This document shows positions 29,526 to 42,410 of a stretch of 64,000 nucleotides of DNA, piece after piece. Origin of the DNA: Tyto alba (Eukaryota; Chordata; Aves; Strigiformes; Tytonidae). The number at the start of each line of letters is the position of its first letter. Within the stretch, counting starts at the first letter, position 1. The translations under genes and the position numbers were made by a program. The DNA lies in the NCBI RefSeq assembly GCF_018691265.1, contig NW_024881296.1, positions 13,547,427 through 13,611,426 of the forward strand, written 5' to 3'. The notes beneath the pieces were generated by a model. It had not been told where the DNA came from, did no database searches, and saw only the letters and a program-made list of their open reading frames with translations.

Positions 29526-31487
29526 GGGGGGCCAAGAGTGTTGTGGGAGGGGCCAGAAGTGTGGGAGGGGCCAAGAGGGGTATGGGAGGGGCCAAGGGCA
29601 GTGTGGGAGGGGTCAATAGCAGTGTGGGAGGGGTCAAGAACAGTACGGGGTGGCCAGGAGGGTTGTGGGGGGGGCCAAGAGAGTTGTGAGATGGGTCAAG
29701 AGCAGTGTGAGAGGGGCCAAGAGGGGATCTGGCAGGGCCAAGGGTGCTGTGGGATTGGCCAGTGGCAGTATGGGGGGGGGCCAATGGGGGTGAGGGAGTT
29801 GCCAAGAGTGTATGGGGGGGGCCAAGAGCAGTGTGGGAGTGGTTAAGAGGGGTGTGAGAGGGGCGTGAGAGGGGGTGCCCACAGCCCCTTTGACCACGCC
29901 CACACCACTGTTGCCCCGCACCACTGCTCTTGGCCCCTCCCACACTACTCTTGACCCCACCCATACCGCTCTTGGCCCGTCCCACACGGCTCTTGGACCC
30001 TCCCATACCGCTCTTGGCCCCTCCCACACTGCTCTTGACCCCTCCCATATCTCTCCTGGCTCCTCCAACACTGCTCTTGACCCCTCCCACACCCCTCTTG
30101 GCCCCCCCATACTGCCCTTGGCCTCTACCACACTGCTCTTAACCCCCCCCATACCGTTCTTGACCCCTCTCAAACCCCTGTTGACCCCTCCCACACGTCT
30201 CTTGACCCCTCCCACAACCCTCTTGGCCCCTCCCACACCCCTCTTGGTGCCTCCCACACCCCTGTTGGCCCCCCCCATAAGACGACTGGCTCCGCCCACA
30301 GCCCCCTTGGCACTGCTCAAAGCACCCTTGGACCCGCCCACTCGGCCATTGGCTGCGTCCCCCTTCAGCCGTTAGCCCAGCCCCCCTCGGCCCTTGGCTC
30401 CACCCCCTAGTCCATTGGCCCTGCCCCCCCAGCCGTTGGCCCCGCCCCCTTGTCCTTTGACTCTGCCCCTCATCTTTTGGCCACGCCCCATCATCTTTTG
30501 GTCATGCCCCTGGCTTTTGGCCCCGCCCCTAGGCCCTTGGCCCCACCCACAGCATCTTTGACCACTCCCACACTGCTCTTTGCCCCTCCCACACCCCTCT
30601 TGGCCCCCCCATACCGCTCTTGGCCCCTCCCACTCCTCTCTTGACCCCTCCCACACCCCTCTTGGCCCCCTCCATACCATTCTTGGTCCCTCTCACACTG
30701 CTGTTGACCCCTCCCATATCGCTCTTGGCCCCCTCGCAACACTCTTGGCCCCTCCCACACCGCTCTGTGCCCCTCCCACACCCCTTTTTGCCCCTCATAT
30801 TGCCACTGGCCCCGCCCACATACCCCTTGGCCCTGCCAACATCCCTCTTGGTCCCTCCCACACTGCTCTTGGCCCCTCCCACACCGTTCTTGGCCCCTCT
30901 GAATGGCTCTTGGCCCCTCCCACACTGCTCTTGGCCCCTCCCACACCGCTCTTTAGCCCTCCCACACTGCTCTTGGCCCCTCCCTCACTGCTCTTGACCC
31001 CTCCCACACTGCTCTTGGCCCCTCCCACACCACTATTGACCCCTCCCATACCCCTCTTGGCCCCTCCCACACCCCTTCTGGCCCCTCCCACACCTCTCTT
31101 GACCCCTCCCACACCCCTCTTGGCCCCCCCATACCACTCTGGCCCCTCCCTCACTGCTCTTGGCCCCTCCCACACCACTCTTGACCCCTCCCACACTGCT
31201 CTTGGCCCCCCCACACTGCTCTTGGCCCCTCCCACACTGCTACTGGCCCCTCCCATACCCCTCTTGGCCCCTCCCACACCCCTTTTGGCCCCTCCCACAC
31301 CTCTCTTGACCCCTCCCACACCCCTCTTGGCCCCCCCATACCACTCTGGCCCCTCCCTCACTGTTCTTGGCCCCGCCCATACCACTCTTGGCCCCTCCCA
31401 CACTGCTCTTGGCCCCTCCCACACCATTCTTGGCCCCCCAAACGGCTCTTGGCCCCTCCCACACCACTCTTGGCCCCTCCCATAAAC
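29526..31487. repeat. 21-bp minisatellite with inverted halves
   Basis: About 90 units, roughly 21 bp each, of a degenerate motif like TCTTGGCCCCTCCCACACCGC. From 29526 to about 29875 the plus strand carries the G-rich form; from about 29890 to 31487 it carries the C-rich form, so the two parts are inverted relative to each other. Unit variants differ mainly in the last three to five bases. Because the period is seven codons, all frames stay open for long distances (up to 301 codons), giving P-L-L-A-P-P-T or G-G-A-K-type repeats that are not genes. Confidence 0.95.
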
Positions 31488-34487
31488 TCAGACCAAGCTT
31501 AATTCCCTGGACATTTTTCAAGCTGGCTTTCAGGTATGCTCAAAGTGGATCTGGCTCAATAGCTTTAATAGATAATTTATATGTAGGGAGCACTGAGTCA
31601 TTACCATGCAAAATTTTCTATCAGCGCCATTACTGAAATACATACTAGTGCTACTTGTGTTTCTCTGAGAATTAGAGAGTGGTATCCTTTGGGATAATTT
31701 CTCTGCTGTCTCAATCTTAATGCAGATTTAACCCAGCACCATCTTGACATAGGCTTCTGTTAATTCTCTCAGCTCCTCTACTCCTGTACATTCAAGCAAG
31801 CTCTCCACAACACCTCTGAAGCTGAGTATAAGAACATTCAGCAGAAGGTGAGACTCAAAAGGCTTATTTCATAGCCTGGCACAGGTGGGAAGAGTACTTG
31901 GTATCACTGCAGCCAAAAGGACGTCAAGACAAGTAACAGATGTCCTGTATGCTCACATTCTTGCATCAGAAAGACATGTGGAAAGCAAATGAGGCCATGT
32001 GCATCTCCTATGGTGAGGGATGAGATGTTACGAACAGTAGTATGTACAGAACATAGTAGTATATATTTCACACAATACCAAATCATCTCGTGTCCAATTA
32101 ATTGTGTTATATGACTTTTTGCAATTGAATTATGATTAAGGATTACTTGGGGATGGGTTGCAGATATTAATTTATAAAACTTTAAGTGATTTTAAGAATC
32201 CAGTTTTTTATTAAAAGCTCAAGTTACAATTTCCTGTCTCCTGTCTCTCCCAGGTGTTCACATGGCAACGTACTTTGCAATCGAACTAGTCTAGTAAAAA
32301 ATCCAATTAAGAATGTAACCAAGGAATCTTCAGAGGCACCTGAAAATAAACACAAATTTGCTAAAGAGGAATAAGTTATAGAGAGGGTGACATTGCAAAG
32401 TCGCGGCATAGATAATGTGTATGTGTGTGTGTTTGTTCACAGCCTATTCACACACACACAAAAAAATTTGAACAGAAATGTTAAACAAAGCACAAACTCC
32501 ACAGCCTCTGTAGCAGAGGAATTAGAGATCAGCTATGCATCTCCCATTCATCTTCCCCATCCTGGAATGTGCAATATGTGCTTTAGCCCATCCCATTGCT
32601 GAGCACACTGTTAGTGTCTCAACATGCTTAAGTTTTCCATTTGTTTTTCCACAGCTCACTAATGACTTATAACTGCTCCTGATCACCACCCTTTTGCAAA
32701 GATGGTGATGAATTCTGAAGACCCTGTATGTAAACAGCAAAGCATGCAAGACACTAACTGTTGGTACCGATACACAACTGGAGTTTTGCAAACCTGCTGG
32801 TGCTGCATAACATGCTGAAAATATAGTCTCACAGAATAAGCACCATCCCTCTGCCAGCAGAGCTCTCCTGCAATATGCCTAAGAGCAAAGAACTATTGTC
32901 TGTAAAGTAATTAAATTTTATTCAGTAGCTAGTTTAGTTAACCTTTATGGGAAAGAAATAAGTGAAAAATAAATAAATATCACTATTTTTGTTTGCCACT
33001 GCTCTTTTTAGACATGAAAAAATGAAGCAAAGTCTTTGTTGATGAGAAAAGTCTGCAATAATATTGCTCCACTGATGAATTTAGCAATTCTACAGTGGTG
33101 TGATGTATACCAGTAAATTTTTGCCAATTTATAATGCTGAAGCAATCTCTGCTATGGTTTTATCACTGACCTAGCTATGGGGCCCAGACAGGCCCCAGCT
33201 TTGGGAAATAGAGACACAACTGAAGCTCTGTGATTAATTCTTTCAGGGTAGACTCAGCAGGAAAGCATACTCCCCAAGGCATGTTTTGCATATAACTGCT
33301 CCTTCTTATAAAGAGGCAAAACAATGGTGGAAACATGAGATTCAGAATATGGCTTTTCATACATTTCCGTCTTAGCAAAAAGAAAGGATCTAATGTTATC
33401 AGAATGAAACAAGGAATTTGATAAGGCTTCTTCTCCCATCTCAGATGTTGCTGCACTGATGGGCTTCTGAGGGGATACACACACCTTCACTTCCTAAAGT
33501 CGTCATTTATGTGAAAACATTTCCCAGTTGCCACAGTGCTCAGTGTGATCCTCATACAACATCATATAAATCTTACTAGTTTACAAAACTCACAAAAATA
33601 TTCCCATTAACCATTAATTTCAGTGGAGCAAACTGGATCTGCCCCATTTTACCTTTCCTAGAAAAGGAAATGCATTTTAAAGCTTGCCCAATAAAATCAG
33701 AGTCCTCACAAGTCAGCAGGTTGTTGGCTTGGTTTTTCTGCTTTTTAGTGAAAGAATCCAAAAGGAGCAAGCCTATGAGCAACCAGCAAGCTAAGGGTGC
33801 ATTATCTGAATGCATTCAATGCCTGTTAGTCAATAAAAACACATTACCATGCCATCCTCTGCATTGCAGTCTAACCCCCACTACCTGCACAGATCTCCAA
33901 TGCAAATAAATACAACACCAGAGAATCAGCATGCTGTGAAACTGTAAGAAGAATTCCTCTTTCTTTCCATGTTCCTCCTGGATTAAGCTAACAATTTTTA
34001 ACAAAAGATGTTTTGTTCTGAATGCCTTGACCCAGAATTTCCAAAAGTATTCGGCAAGATTAAAATTAGTGGGTATTTAGGCTTCAGTTTAGCAAGTTAT
34101 TAAAGCATGTGCCTAAATTAAAGCATAGAAGTAGTGCTTTTGACTTCAGTGCGACCATTTGTCTATTTAGAGTTAGGTGAGTGTTTACATATCTTGCTGA
34201 ATAGGTGCCCTGAGGCTTTCTAACCGTATGTCCTAAAAACTTCTGCCATTCCTAACTAAGCTTGTTGATACATTGCCATGAAAGGACCCTTTTTTCTCCC
34301 TCTTTTTTCTGGCATTGTGTTTTATTCTCACTGGAAAAACTATTTGAGGTTGTTTTGCACTAACTAAACTTTAAGCTACATCTGTCCAGAAAAAAGGTAG
34401 TTCCCTTCCTTTCTAAAACCTCAGAGGGGAATTCTGAAGTAAGGCAGGAGGAATACTTTATACTCTGGAACTGCACACTGGCACGCA
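31488..34487. other. Intergenic, nothing recognised
   Basis: AT-richer and CpG-poor sequence unlike the left half. Contains a GT run facing a CA run (about 32418-32462) that could fold into a hairpin. No exon identified. Confidence 0.55.
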
Positions 34488-34907
34488 TAGGGCTTCAGCA
34501 CCTCCCCTGTGAAGACAGGCTGATAAAGTTGGGGTTGCTCAGCCTGGAGAAGAGAAAGGTCTGGGGAGATCTTATAGCAGCCTCCGAGTACCTAAAGGGG
34601 GCTACAGGAAAGATGGGGAGGGACTCTTTGTCAGTGATTTTAGGGATGGGATGAGGGGTAATGGCTTTAAACTGAAAGAGGGTTGATTTAGATTAGCTAT
34701 AAGAAATTCTTCCCTGCGAGGGTGGTGAGGCAGTCACAGGTTGCCCAGAGCAGCTGTGGCTGCCCCCTCCCTGGAAGGGTTCAAGGCCAGGCTGGACGGG
34801 GCTTTGAGCAGCCTGGGCTGGGGGAAGGTGTCCCTGCCCGTGGCAGCAGGGTTGGAACTAGGTGATCCTTAAGATACCTTCAAACCCGAAACATTCTATG
34901 ATTCTGT
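34488..34907 (+). mobile_element. CR1 LINE 3' end
   Basis: Plus-strand CR1 with recognisable segments (GAAGACAGGCTGATAAAGTT, CTCAGCCTGGAGAAGAGAAA, CAAGGCCAGGCTGGACGGGG), ending in the typical ATTCTATGATTCTGT tail. 5'-truncated, as is usual. Strong marker of a bird (or other archosaur) genome. Confidence 0.95.
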
Positions 34908-37900
34908 ATAGTTTTTCTTGTTGGAAATACATTCATTTTTCAAACCTTACACACACCAGGTTTTGCTTTGTTTTGCAGAGAAGTACGGAACTTTGAAAAT
35001 AGAAAGATCATAGAGTTACACACACATGCCTGCATACACACACACAAGGAATGGTGAAAAGACAAATCCACATGGAAATGCTAGTTAAGAATATGATGTG
35101 AAACATACGATGTGAAACATAAATCAATGGAACAAGAATTCTCTGATTGATGTAATTTTAAAGGCTTTGATGGATTAATGTCTTATTAATGCTGGACAAG
35201 TGGAAGAAGAAAATTGGAAACCCTTGAGCTAGAGGCAAATGAAGAAGGATAAATGATTAAATCAAAAAATAGCAGAGACTGTGATTCCAAATATATTTAG
35301 AAGACAGCTGTGCAATCCAAAAATATTTCCAATATTAGCAGAAAAGCCCATAAGTAAAAATAAGCTGTGCATGTAAGAATGACAGCAGACCCTGAAACAA
35401 GGGATTACAAATCACTTTGAGTAATCTAGCATTCAAACAGAAAAGCTGGCAGTTTGGATATGCAAACATGATGACCTATATTGTAAAGCTGTTAAAGGGT
35501 AATAAAGTAGAAGAAAAGCAGTAATAAAGAGCAAGGACCAAACTGGGAGGAGCATCTGAAACTGTACTGCAATGTTGCTGGAGTTCACATTTAACATTCA
35601 TGATCATGAAGAAGGTTTTAAACAATATTGTAATTAAATCTCCAAGTGATGTGAACTTGCTAAGCATTATGAATTATAATGAAGGCAGAAAAATATTGCT
35701 GCAGAGCCAACAGAAATCAGGAGGACAGGAAGAAAGTGAGGTTCTGCTGGGAAAAAAAGTACAGGCTGTAATTGGTGGGAGGAAATATGGAAAGGAGGGA
35801 GACTGCAAGAGAGAATTAGAGACTAATATCAGGATTAACTAGTAGTCAGTTCTGAATTTTCATCCAGAGGCTAATGAGAGAGACCAATAGACATAAAAGA
35901 AGGTATCACTCAATGTAGAGAAATAATCGTTGCTCTCCTTGGCTTCTGATGTAACATCATGAGGCAGACTGTGTCCTGGCTTTGTGTGTTTGATTTCAGG
36001 CAAGCATTGACCTGCAAATTGTTCTTCGCAGGAGCCAAAGTGAAAAGGGACAATTGGCACCAAGTGAGCACAATCCAGTGCAAGGTTACAAGCCACATCA
36101 AAGCAGGGCTAGAGCCAGTGTGGACAAAACACGCCTAGCCCAGAGGGGCAGCAGAATGAACATGCTTCCATTTCCTCTTTGTGTGTGCCCCAGCCCAAGC
36201 AGCCAGCCTGGCTCCTTCCACCAGAACAGAGATACGGTTTTGAAGTGATGGGGAAACACTGCTGCCCCTCGCAGCAACAAGTTAGATAGCTCCTCTTCAA
36301 AAACTGCCCTACTATCTCTGTGGGACAGCCTTCTGACCCAGCTCCTCTCTTTAGGCCTGTCCATCCCCTGGCAGAAGCACCCCGTATCCGTATTTGGCAT
36401 TGTAGAGAAGCCAAATTAAAAGTTTCCTTTTTTTCCAAAGACTCTTACAACAACTTTGTGTCCGTGAACACGTGCAAGTGCAGCAACTCCCTGAGCACTG
36501 GCCCAGGCCAACCGTACTCACCACATGTGCCCCCCAGATACCTCTGGTTACGATCTGTTGTAAATTTAGACCTCTTGCAGTTCAAATTATTTGCGTTTTG
36601 ACTTCTTCCCTGTTAATTTAGGATGACAATGCTTTCAAGATCCTTGGCAAGAAGCCATTACAGCCTCACCAAATTGTATCACTGTTTTCCCATTTTCTAT
36701 TAGATTCCCACATCTCCCATTCTTTCTGAATACTGATGCTCTTAACCCTGTTTTCTGGCTTAACCCTCTTAATGCTTCTGTCACCAGCCTCATCCTGGCT
36801 ACTGTGTACCACTCCTTCTGACTACCTGGATTTCTGTTCCCCACCACTTTTTCCATTCTCCTGCATATTCTGTGCTTCCTGAGTCCCTATCAGTGCAACA
36901 GTTGCTCCTGTGCCCCCTCCCCCTTTTGCCTATCTATCCACAGATTTATTCACATGAACACATTTTTACGGACTCCAAAATATGGGCTTTTAGTTACAAA
37001 TATTACAGTTAGAGGGCATTAACTGGAAAGAGACAAGAATGAGCATTTTCATGCTAAGCTTGTAACAGTCCTCAGAAAAGCCTCCTTCCTTCCTTGCAAC
37101 CCCCACCATTGTGCTGGGAGTGACACAAGAGAAACAATCTGCAATGCTGCGAAAAATAAAAAGAAATAATTACAAAAACAGGTGGACATCTCCTAATCCC
37201 TGGTAGCCAAAGGTAGGATTTTACTCATGTTTTTAGAAGATTCCTCTTTCTAAAGACCTCCATCAACTCAAATCTGGTTTTGCAGCAGCAGATGTATCTG
37301 TCAGATGTGCTCTCACTTCATTTTCCCTAACCATTACCATGTAACATATAGTTCAAAAAGTCTTTTTTTTCTAATTCAAATAAAATTCTCTGAGCTCTAG
37401 AAAGACATCTTCCTACCAGTGTTTTGTTTCTTTCTAATTAAATAAAGTAATCTTCGAGACATCAGCCTTTAAGAAGAGTGTTTTCAAAGTCAGCTGCTCT
37501 GCTAATTAGATGAAATGTTTGGACAATGCCAATTTACTTACTGTCACCTCACAGAGGGACATATAATACTATGCATTCTTTGGCAAAAAGTGCTAGTGCA
37601 GAATTAACACTATCCAGTGTGGGCAACATAAGGGTTTAGTCCACTTTCAGGATATTCTTAATGGTAGAACTTCGTATTTCCCAAAAATGTCAGAAGTCTC
37701 CATCCCACACCACAGCAGAACCCTGTGCCACTAAGCAGTGCCTCAGTCCTTTTACATGAAAGGATATGCTCCATCCACATCTTCTTGGGCATACGATGAA
37801 CAAGAGTGACAGGTACAAGAACTGCACTTTGCTTTATCTTAAGTAGGATAATGGCTTGTGTTAGGCTTGGCTCAAACCACATGTGACTGCTCTGCACCCT

Positions 37901-40900
37901 CCAACTAACCTTCTAAACATCTGCCAGATGTCAACAGCTCAGAAAATTCCCTCAGGCAGCATATCTGCATGAGACCCTCAGCAGGATCAATGGCAAGAGG
38001 CTTGTGGAGCTCCCATGAACATGACATTCCCAGAGACAGAGAGGCTGGCTGGCAAAGTGAAGATGCTGGTGCACACACTGAGTTTCTATCATGTCAGGAG
38101 ATAGTCCTAAACAAACAGATTCTTCCTCAGCCATTGCTACACATGCCAATGGAAGTACAAGCTAAAGACACAACTAAATACGCACAGGCTGAAGCCTATG
38201 CAGAGAGACTTGTATCTCTCCACAAGGTAATGTTACCAAAACCCCTCTGAATTATTTTTCACAACATGAGCAAAAGCAGGAAGCAAACCGCAATTTACCT
38301 CTTGAAGTTCTATGGTATACTAAAGCATTTTGTGTACTCTGGACTTCATCCAAAGCAAACACTCAACTACTTTTCTTTTAAACACATCTGGAGGTCAATA
38401 CAAATTGTCTTACCCTTAATATTAGTCTCACACTAACCGGCTAGTATACATCCACAGGACTGGGAGTAAAGTAATTTCTGTGGTTACATGAATGATTCTG
38501 CTTCACTTTCAAGTCCTACCACAGATTTCCTGTTCAATCCTGTGTAAAAGGGTTAACCTCTTTGTACATCTCTGCCAAACCGGGTAAATAACACCTGCCT
38601 GCTTTCTGGTAGTTTATGAGGCTCTGAGGGCATGTCTCTACCACAGGTGCAGGCACACCCAAGCTGGCTCCATATGAGGAGCACTAATTGTGTTCCTCAT
38701 TTTTCTAGGGATTCAAATTAAAATGCCCAGTATACAATTTACCAAAGCGATGAGTGCTCAGAACTGCAACTGAAGTCAAAGGGAACCCTGCTTGGAACAA
38801 TAAAATAGATATATATTAACTGTATAATACTAGGTACACTGAAAAATCAGGCCAAAGGCATCTCCACTGGGCACCTAAAATGAGTGAGCATCTCTGAAAC
38901 GAAACTCAGTGCCTCAGGTCCCCTCCTAGAAGACAAAAACAGCTTTATACCTTTTGGGATGTTATTAAGACATTATTCATTCATACCATAAGGCACTTAA
39001 CAGCTAGAATGCCAAGTATATTTTTAAAAAGCAAAAGGAAACTCTACCGGCAGTGCACAGCTTAAATGATCTGCAGTAAATAAGGTGCGGGCTGGAGCAT
39101 GAGGACAGAGGACATTGAGTAGTTTCCCACTGATCACCCATCTTTCATTCTACACACTTACTGAGGAACAACACTGTGTGACCACACCATACAAATCAGG
39201 ACTTAAAATAAGGTTATGCAGACAAATTATTTCCTACTGTTTTGGTGTCTGATTTTTCAACTATATAACTCCTTTACTACAACTCAGGATCCATAGGTGG
39301 AAAACAGAAATCTTATTCCAACTCTTGCATAAATCAAGAATAAGGTATTTGAAAATAATGGAATTAAGTTAACATAAGTGAAAAGACACACTGTTTGGCT
39401 CCTGAAAAGTGCAAGCTACGTTACAGCATTTGGATTCAGTGTACTAAAGATAGCCAGCAAAACCTATAGACTGATTCCTTTAAGTCTTTCTTAAGTCATT
39501 CTTTTAAGTCATTTTCTAGTAAAACTTTACAGAGCATCAATATCGAACATTGTTCTTTACCAGTCATTAAGAATAAGAGAAGTTTTATAAGTACCTATTT
39601 TGAAGCTTTCACCTTTACCACTACCAGTTCCCACATAATCTCATAGTTTTAAATCTGGGGACAATTCACATGTTTTACTCTCTCCTCCAGAAACTGGACA
39701 ACACAAGCTATTTGTTGAGTTATCTGAAAAGATTAAGTGACATCACAAGGGTTCTGGGGAAGAAAGTAATCAGTACAACCGAGGGGATAATCAGGAAGCT
39801 GATTAGAATAAAGATACTGATGTGATATAGCCCATTTGGGATTTAATGTATGAAAAGATAAAAAGATGAAAGAAGAGGAAGAACAAAGAGCAAGGCATAA
39901 GAGTTCCTTGGAAAGAGGAAAAGAAAGGAAGTTATATGACCTTATATTATCTAATTCTCCTAGCAAGTATGTACTAACTGGTATTTGTGTTGGTGACTCA
40001 TTTGGTCATGTTAGAACATGGTTTGAATAAAATAAGGAACTGCGCTGTATGTCTGTTTTAACAAGGGCCAAGACAAGTGATTTACAAAAACGCTTCAGCT
40101 CCTCATACCTGCAATGGCATTTTGCAAGATTCTTGCCACATGGCACACACTGATGGTTGTTTGCCACCCTCCATCCAAAAGGTGACAGAATTTCATGCTG
40201 TCTTTTGTCAGCACCTTCAAGACTATCTCAGTTTTGAACTCAGTTTTTCTTTCCACCTTGTAGATGAAGAGTTCAGTCATCCTGACACTGAGGCATTGCT
40301 CTGTAAAGGGAAGTTCAGCGAGATGAATGGGGAAGGAAGAAGAGCAGAGTCATATCCATTAAAGAGAAAGGGAAAAGACAAAATAAAACAAAACACACCT
40401 TAGATGACATCATACATGTCATATCTCATACACACGTTAACTAAGCACTGTAATGCTATGACCATCAGTCCTTCCTGTTCCTGCAGTTCCATCTGCAGTT
40501 GAAGACATTCATGAATATTTGTGCACGACTTGTCAGAATAGGACCTCTCTGGATCCCTTCTGACAGAGTTCAAATTTGCAGGGTAAATATTGTTCTCAAA
40601 TCATCAAGCTACATGAAAACTGTTGAAAGTGACATGGTGAAAGCAAGGCTTGGTCCTACTGGGACTGTCAAATAATGTGTTGCATGGGACTTGGTGAACA
40701 AACACGTAAATAATTTGTCCCCTGCCAGGAGTAGCTGGATTTGACATTACTCTAGTGCTTCTGCCATTCCTACAGCCAGGGGCTGCTACAGGGAGAGCTA
40801 GGCTGGCTGCAATCTCAGTGTGGAAACGGCCACCCACACATGGTGTTGAAAGAAGGCTACTTGAAGAACAGATGACAGAGCAACTGGTTCCCACTCACCC

Positions 40901-41599
40901 AACTCACGTATCCCAGTACAAAGTCAAGTGGCATTCAAATTAAAGTACGCTAGCTTTTAAAGATACACCACAGGGTGAACAGAAAATAACCACAGACTGA
41001 TGGGTTTTGTGTGCACTCACTGTTTTGTGGGGAATGATACACCCTTCCTGAAGTGACTGCAATCTCTTGAGCGTGGTACACAGTGATCTCAGGATCTGTG
41101 GGATCCAAATGCTTCCCATTTCAGTGTAGGCAGCAGCAAATCAGTCTCCCTTAGCATGGTCCCCACTGTGTTCACCACTCTTGGTATCAGGGCTTCTTCT
41201 CCCCCTCAGCATCACTACAGAATACACATACTGGTTTTGCTGTCTGCTAACCAACTACCTCCCAAGAAGCTGCAGATCCTTTTCTTAGGAGCTTTAAACA
41301 CAGGCATTTCTTGGTAGCAACAGCACCATAGCCTTGAGTTTCCACAACTAACTGTGTTTTCAGGTCCCATTTAAAGCAAATCCCGAGCCCTTTGAATGAC
41401 TTTTTGGGGGACCGAGCCACACCTTGACCTCACAAAACAGGTCTCTGCCTTGCTTCCAAAGTGACAATTCAGTAGAAGAAAGCAAACTCCTGCGATTAGA
41501 TGCCAGCAGGGTTGGTTTCTGGGGACCGAGATGAGGAGTGCCAGTGGGGTGGCTGTGCCTGCCAGGCAACACCAGCAAAGAGGGGAAGGGACAGAGCTA
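34908..41599. other. Intergenic upstream of DACT2
   Basis: No coding exon, RNA gene or further transposon recognised. Scattered CA runs (35020-35047). Open frames up to 109 codons have no recognisable similarity. Confidence 0.55.
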
Positions 41600-42141
41600 C
41601 AAGCGCCGCGTTTTTGGGAGGGGAGCGTTACCGCACCGAACCGTCGCACCGTTCCCACCTGCGCGGGGCTGCAGCACGGCGACGGGCCCGGGGCCCATCC
41701 CCTCAGCCGCCCCAGCGCTCGCTCCGGAGCTGGGCGCGCCCGCCCCGGCGCTGCACGGGGGCTCGTCCGCCGCTCTCTGTGCCGGGGCCGGCGGGCACCA
41801 GGGCCGGCCTCGCTGCCGGGGCCGGGGCCGCGGCTGCCCCCGCGCGGGGCGGGGGGGAGCGCAAGGGCACTGGCTCCTCTCCGCGCGTATCCACCCCGAA
41901 GAGGTGGCCCCGGCGCTGCCCGGAGCCGCAGCCCTCTTCCCTTCCTTCCCTCCCTCCCTCCCGCCCGCCCGCCCGCCCTCTCTCCCTCCCCCTGTCCCCA
42001 CCTCTCCTCCAAAACCGCAGGAGCTGCCGCGGCCTCGCTTCACTCGCTCCGGTGCCAGCCGCGGAGCGGGGAGTGCGGCCCTCGCCGCAGCCACGGCCCG
42101 GGGCGGGAGCAGCCCCGCCGCTTCCCCGCCGCCCCGCTGCC

Positions 42142-42168
42142 ATGGCCGGTGCCGCGGCCCAGCGTTGA
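42142..42168 (+). CDS. DACT2 upstream ORF (8 codons)
   Basis: An ATG in near-ideal context (GCCATGG) opens a short frame (MAGAAAQR) whose TGA ends two bases before the DACT2 start codon. If it lies within the 5' UTR, it would have to be bypassed or followed by reinitiation, so it could reduce DACT2 translation. Effect is inferred, not shown. Confidence 0.4.
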   Translation: MAGAAAQR

Positions 42169-42170
42169 CG

Positions 42171-42410
42171 ATGCTGCTGGGCGCCCCGCGGGCGGGCGGC
42201 TGGGACCGGGGCCGGGTGGGCGAGAGGCTGCAGGCGGCCCTGGCCGGCCTCCAGGAGCTCCAGGTGCTGCGGGAGAAGCAGCGGGAGCTGGTGCGGGCCG
42301 CCCTGGCCATGCCGCAGCTGCCGGTGGAGGGCGGAGGAGATCAGCCCCTGTCCGCCGGCAGCAAGGAGCACCGGCTGGAGGCCACCCTCACCGCCCTGAA
42401 GGAGCAGCTG
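42171..42410 (+). CDS. DACT2: DACT2 coding exon 1
   Basis: 80 codons ending in phase 0 before GTAAGG. GWDRGRVGERLQAALAGLQE parallels human GWDRRRLGARLRAAFAGLQE. The same frame is open far upstream and through intron 1 to 42887, a by-product of GC-rich sequence. Confidence 0.93.

Noticed and set aside
29526..31487. Regular repeats considered as a CRISPR-like array
   Set aside because: Units are contiguous and degenerate, with no unique spacers, and the genome is vertebrate.
29503..31520. Many long proline/leucine- or glycine-rich open frames (up to 301 codons) on both strands
   Set aside because: They follow the 21-bp (seven-codon) minisatellite, occur in several frames of both strands and have no non-repeat domain.
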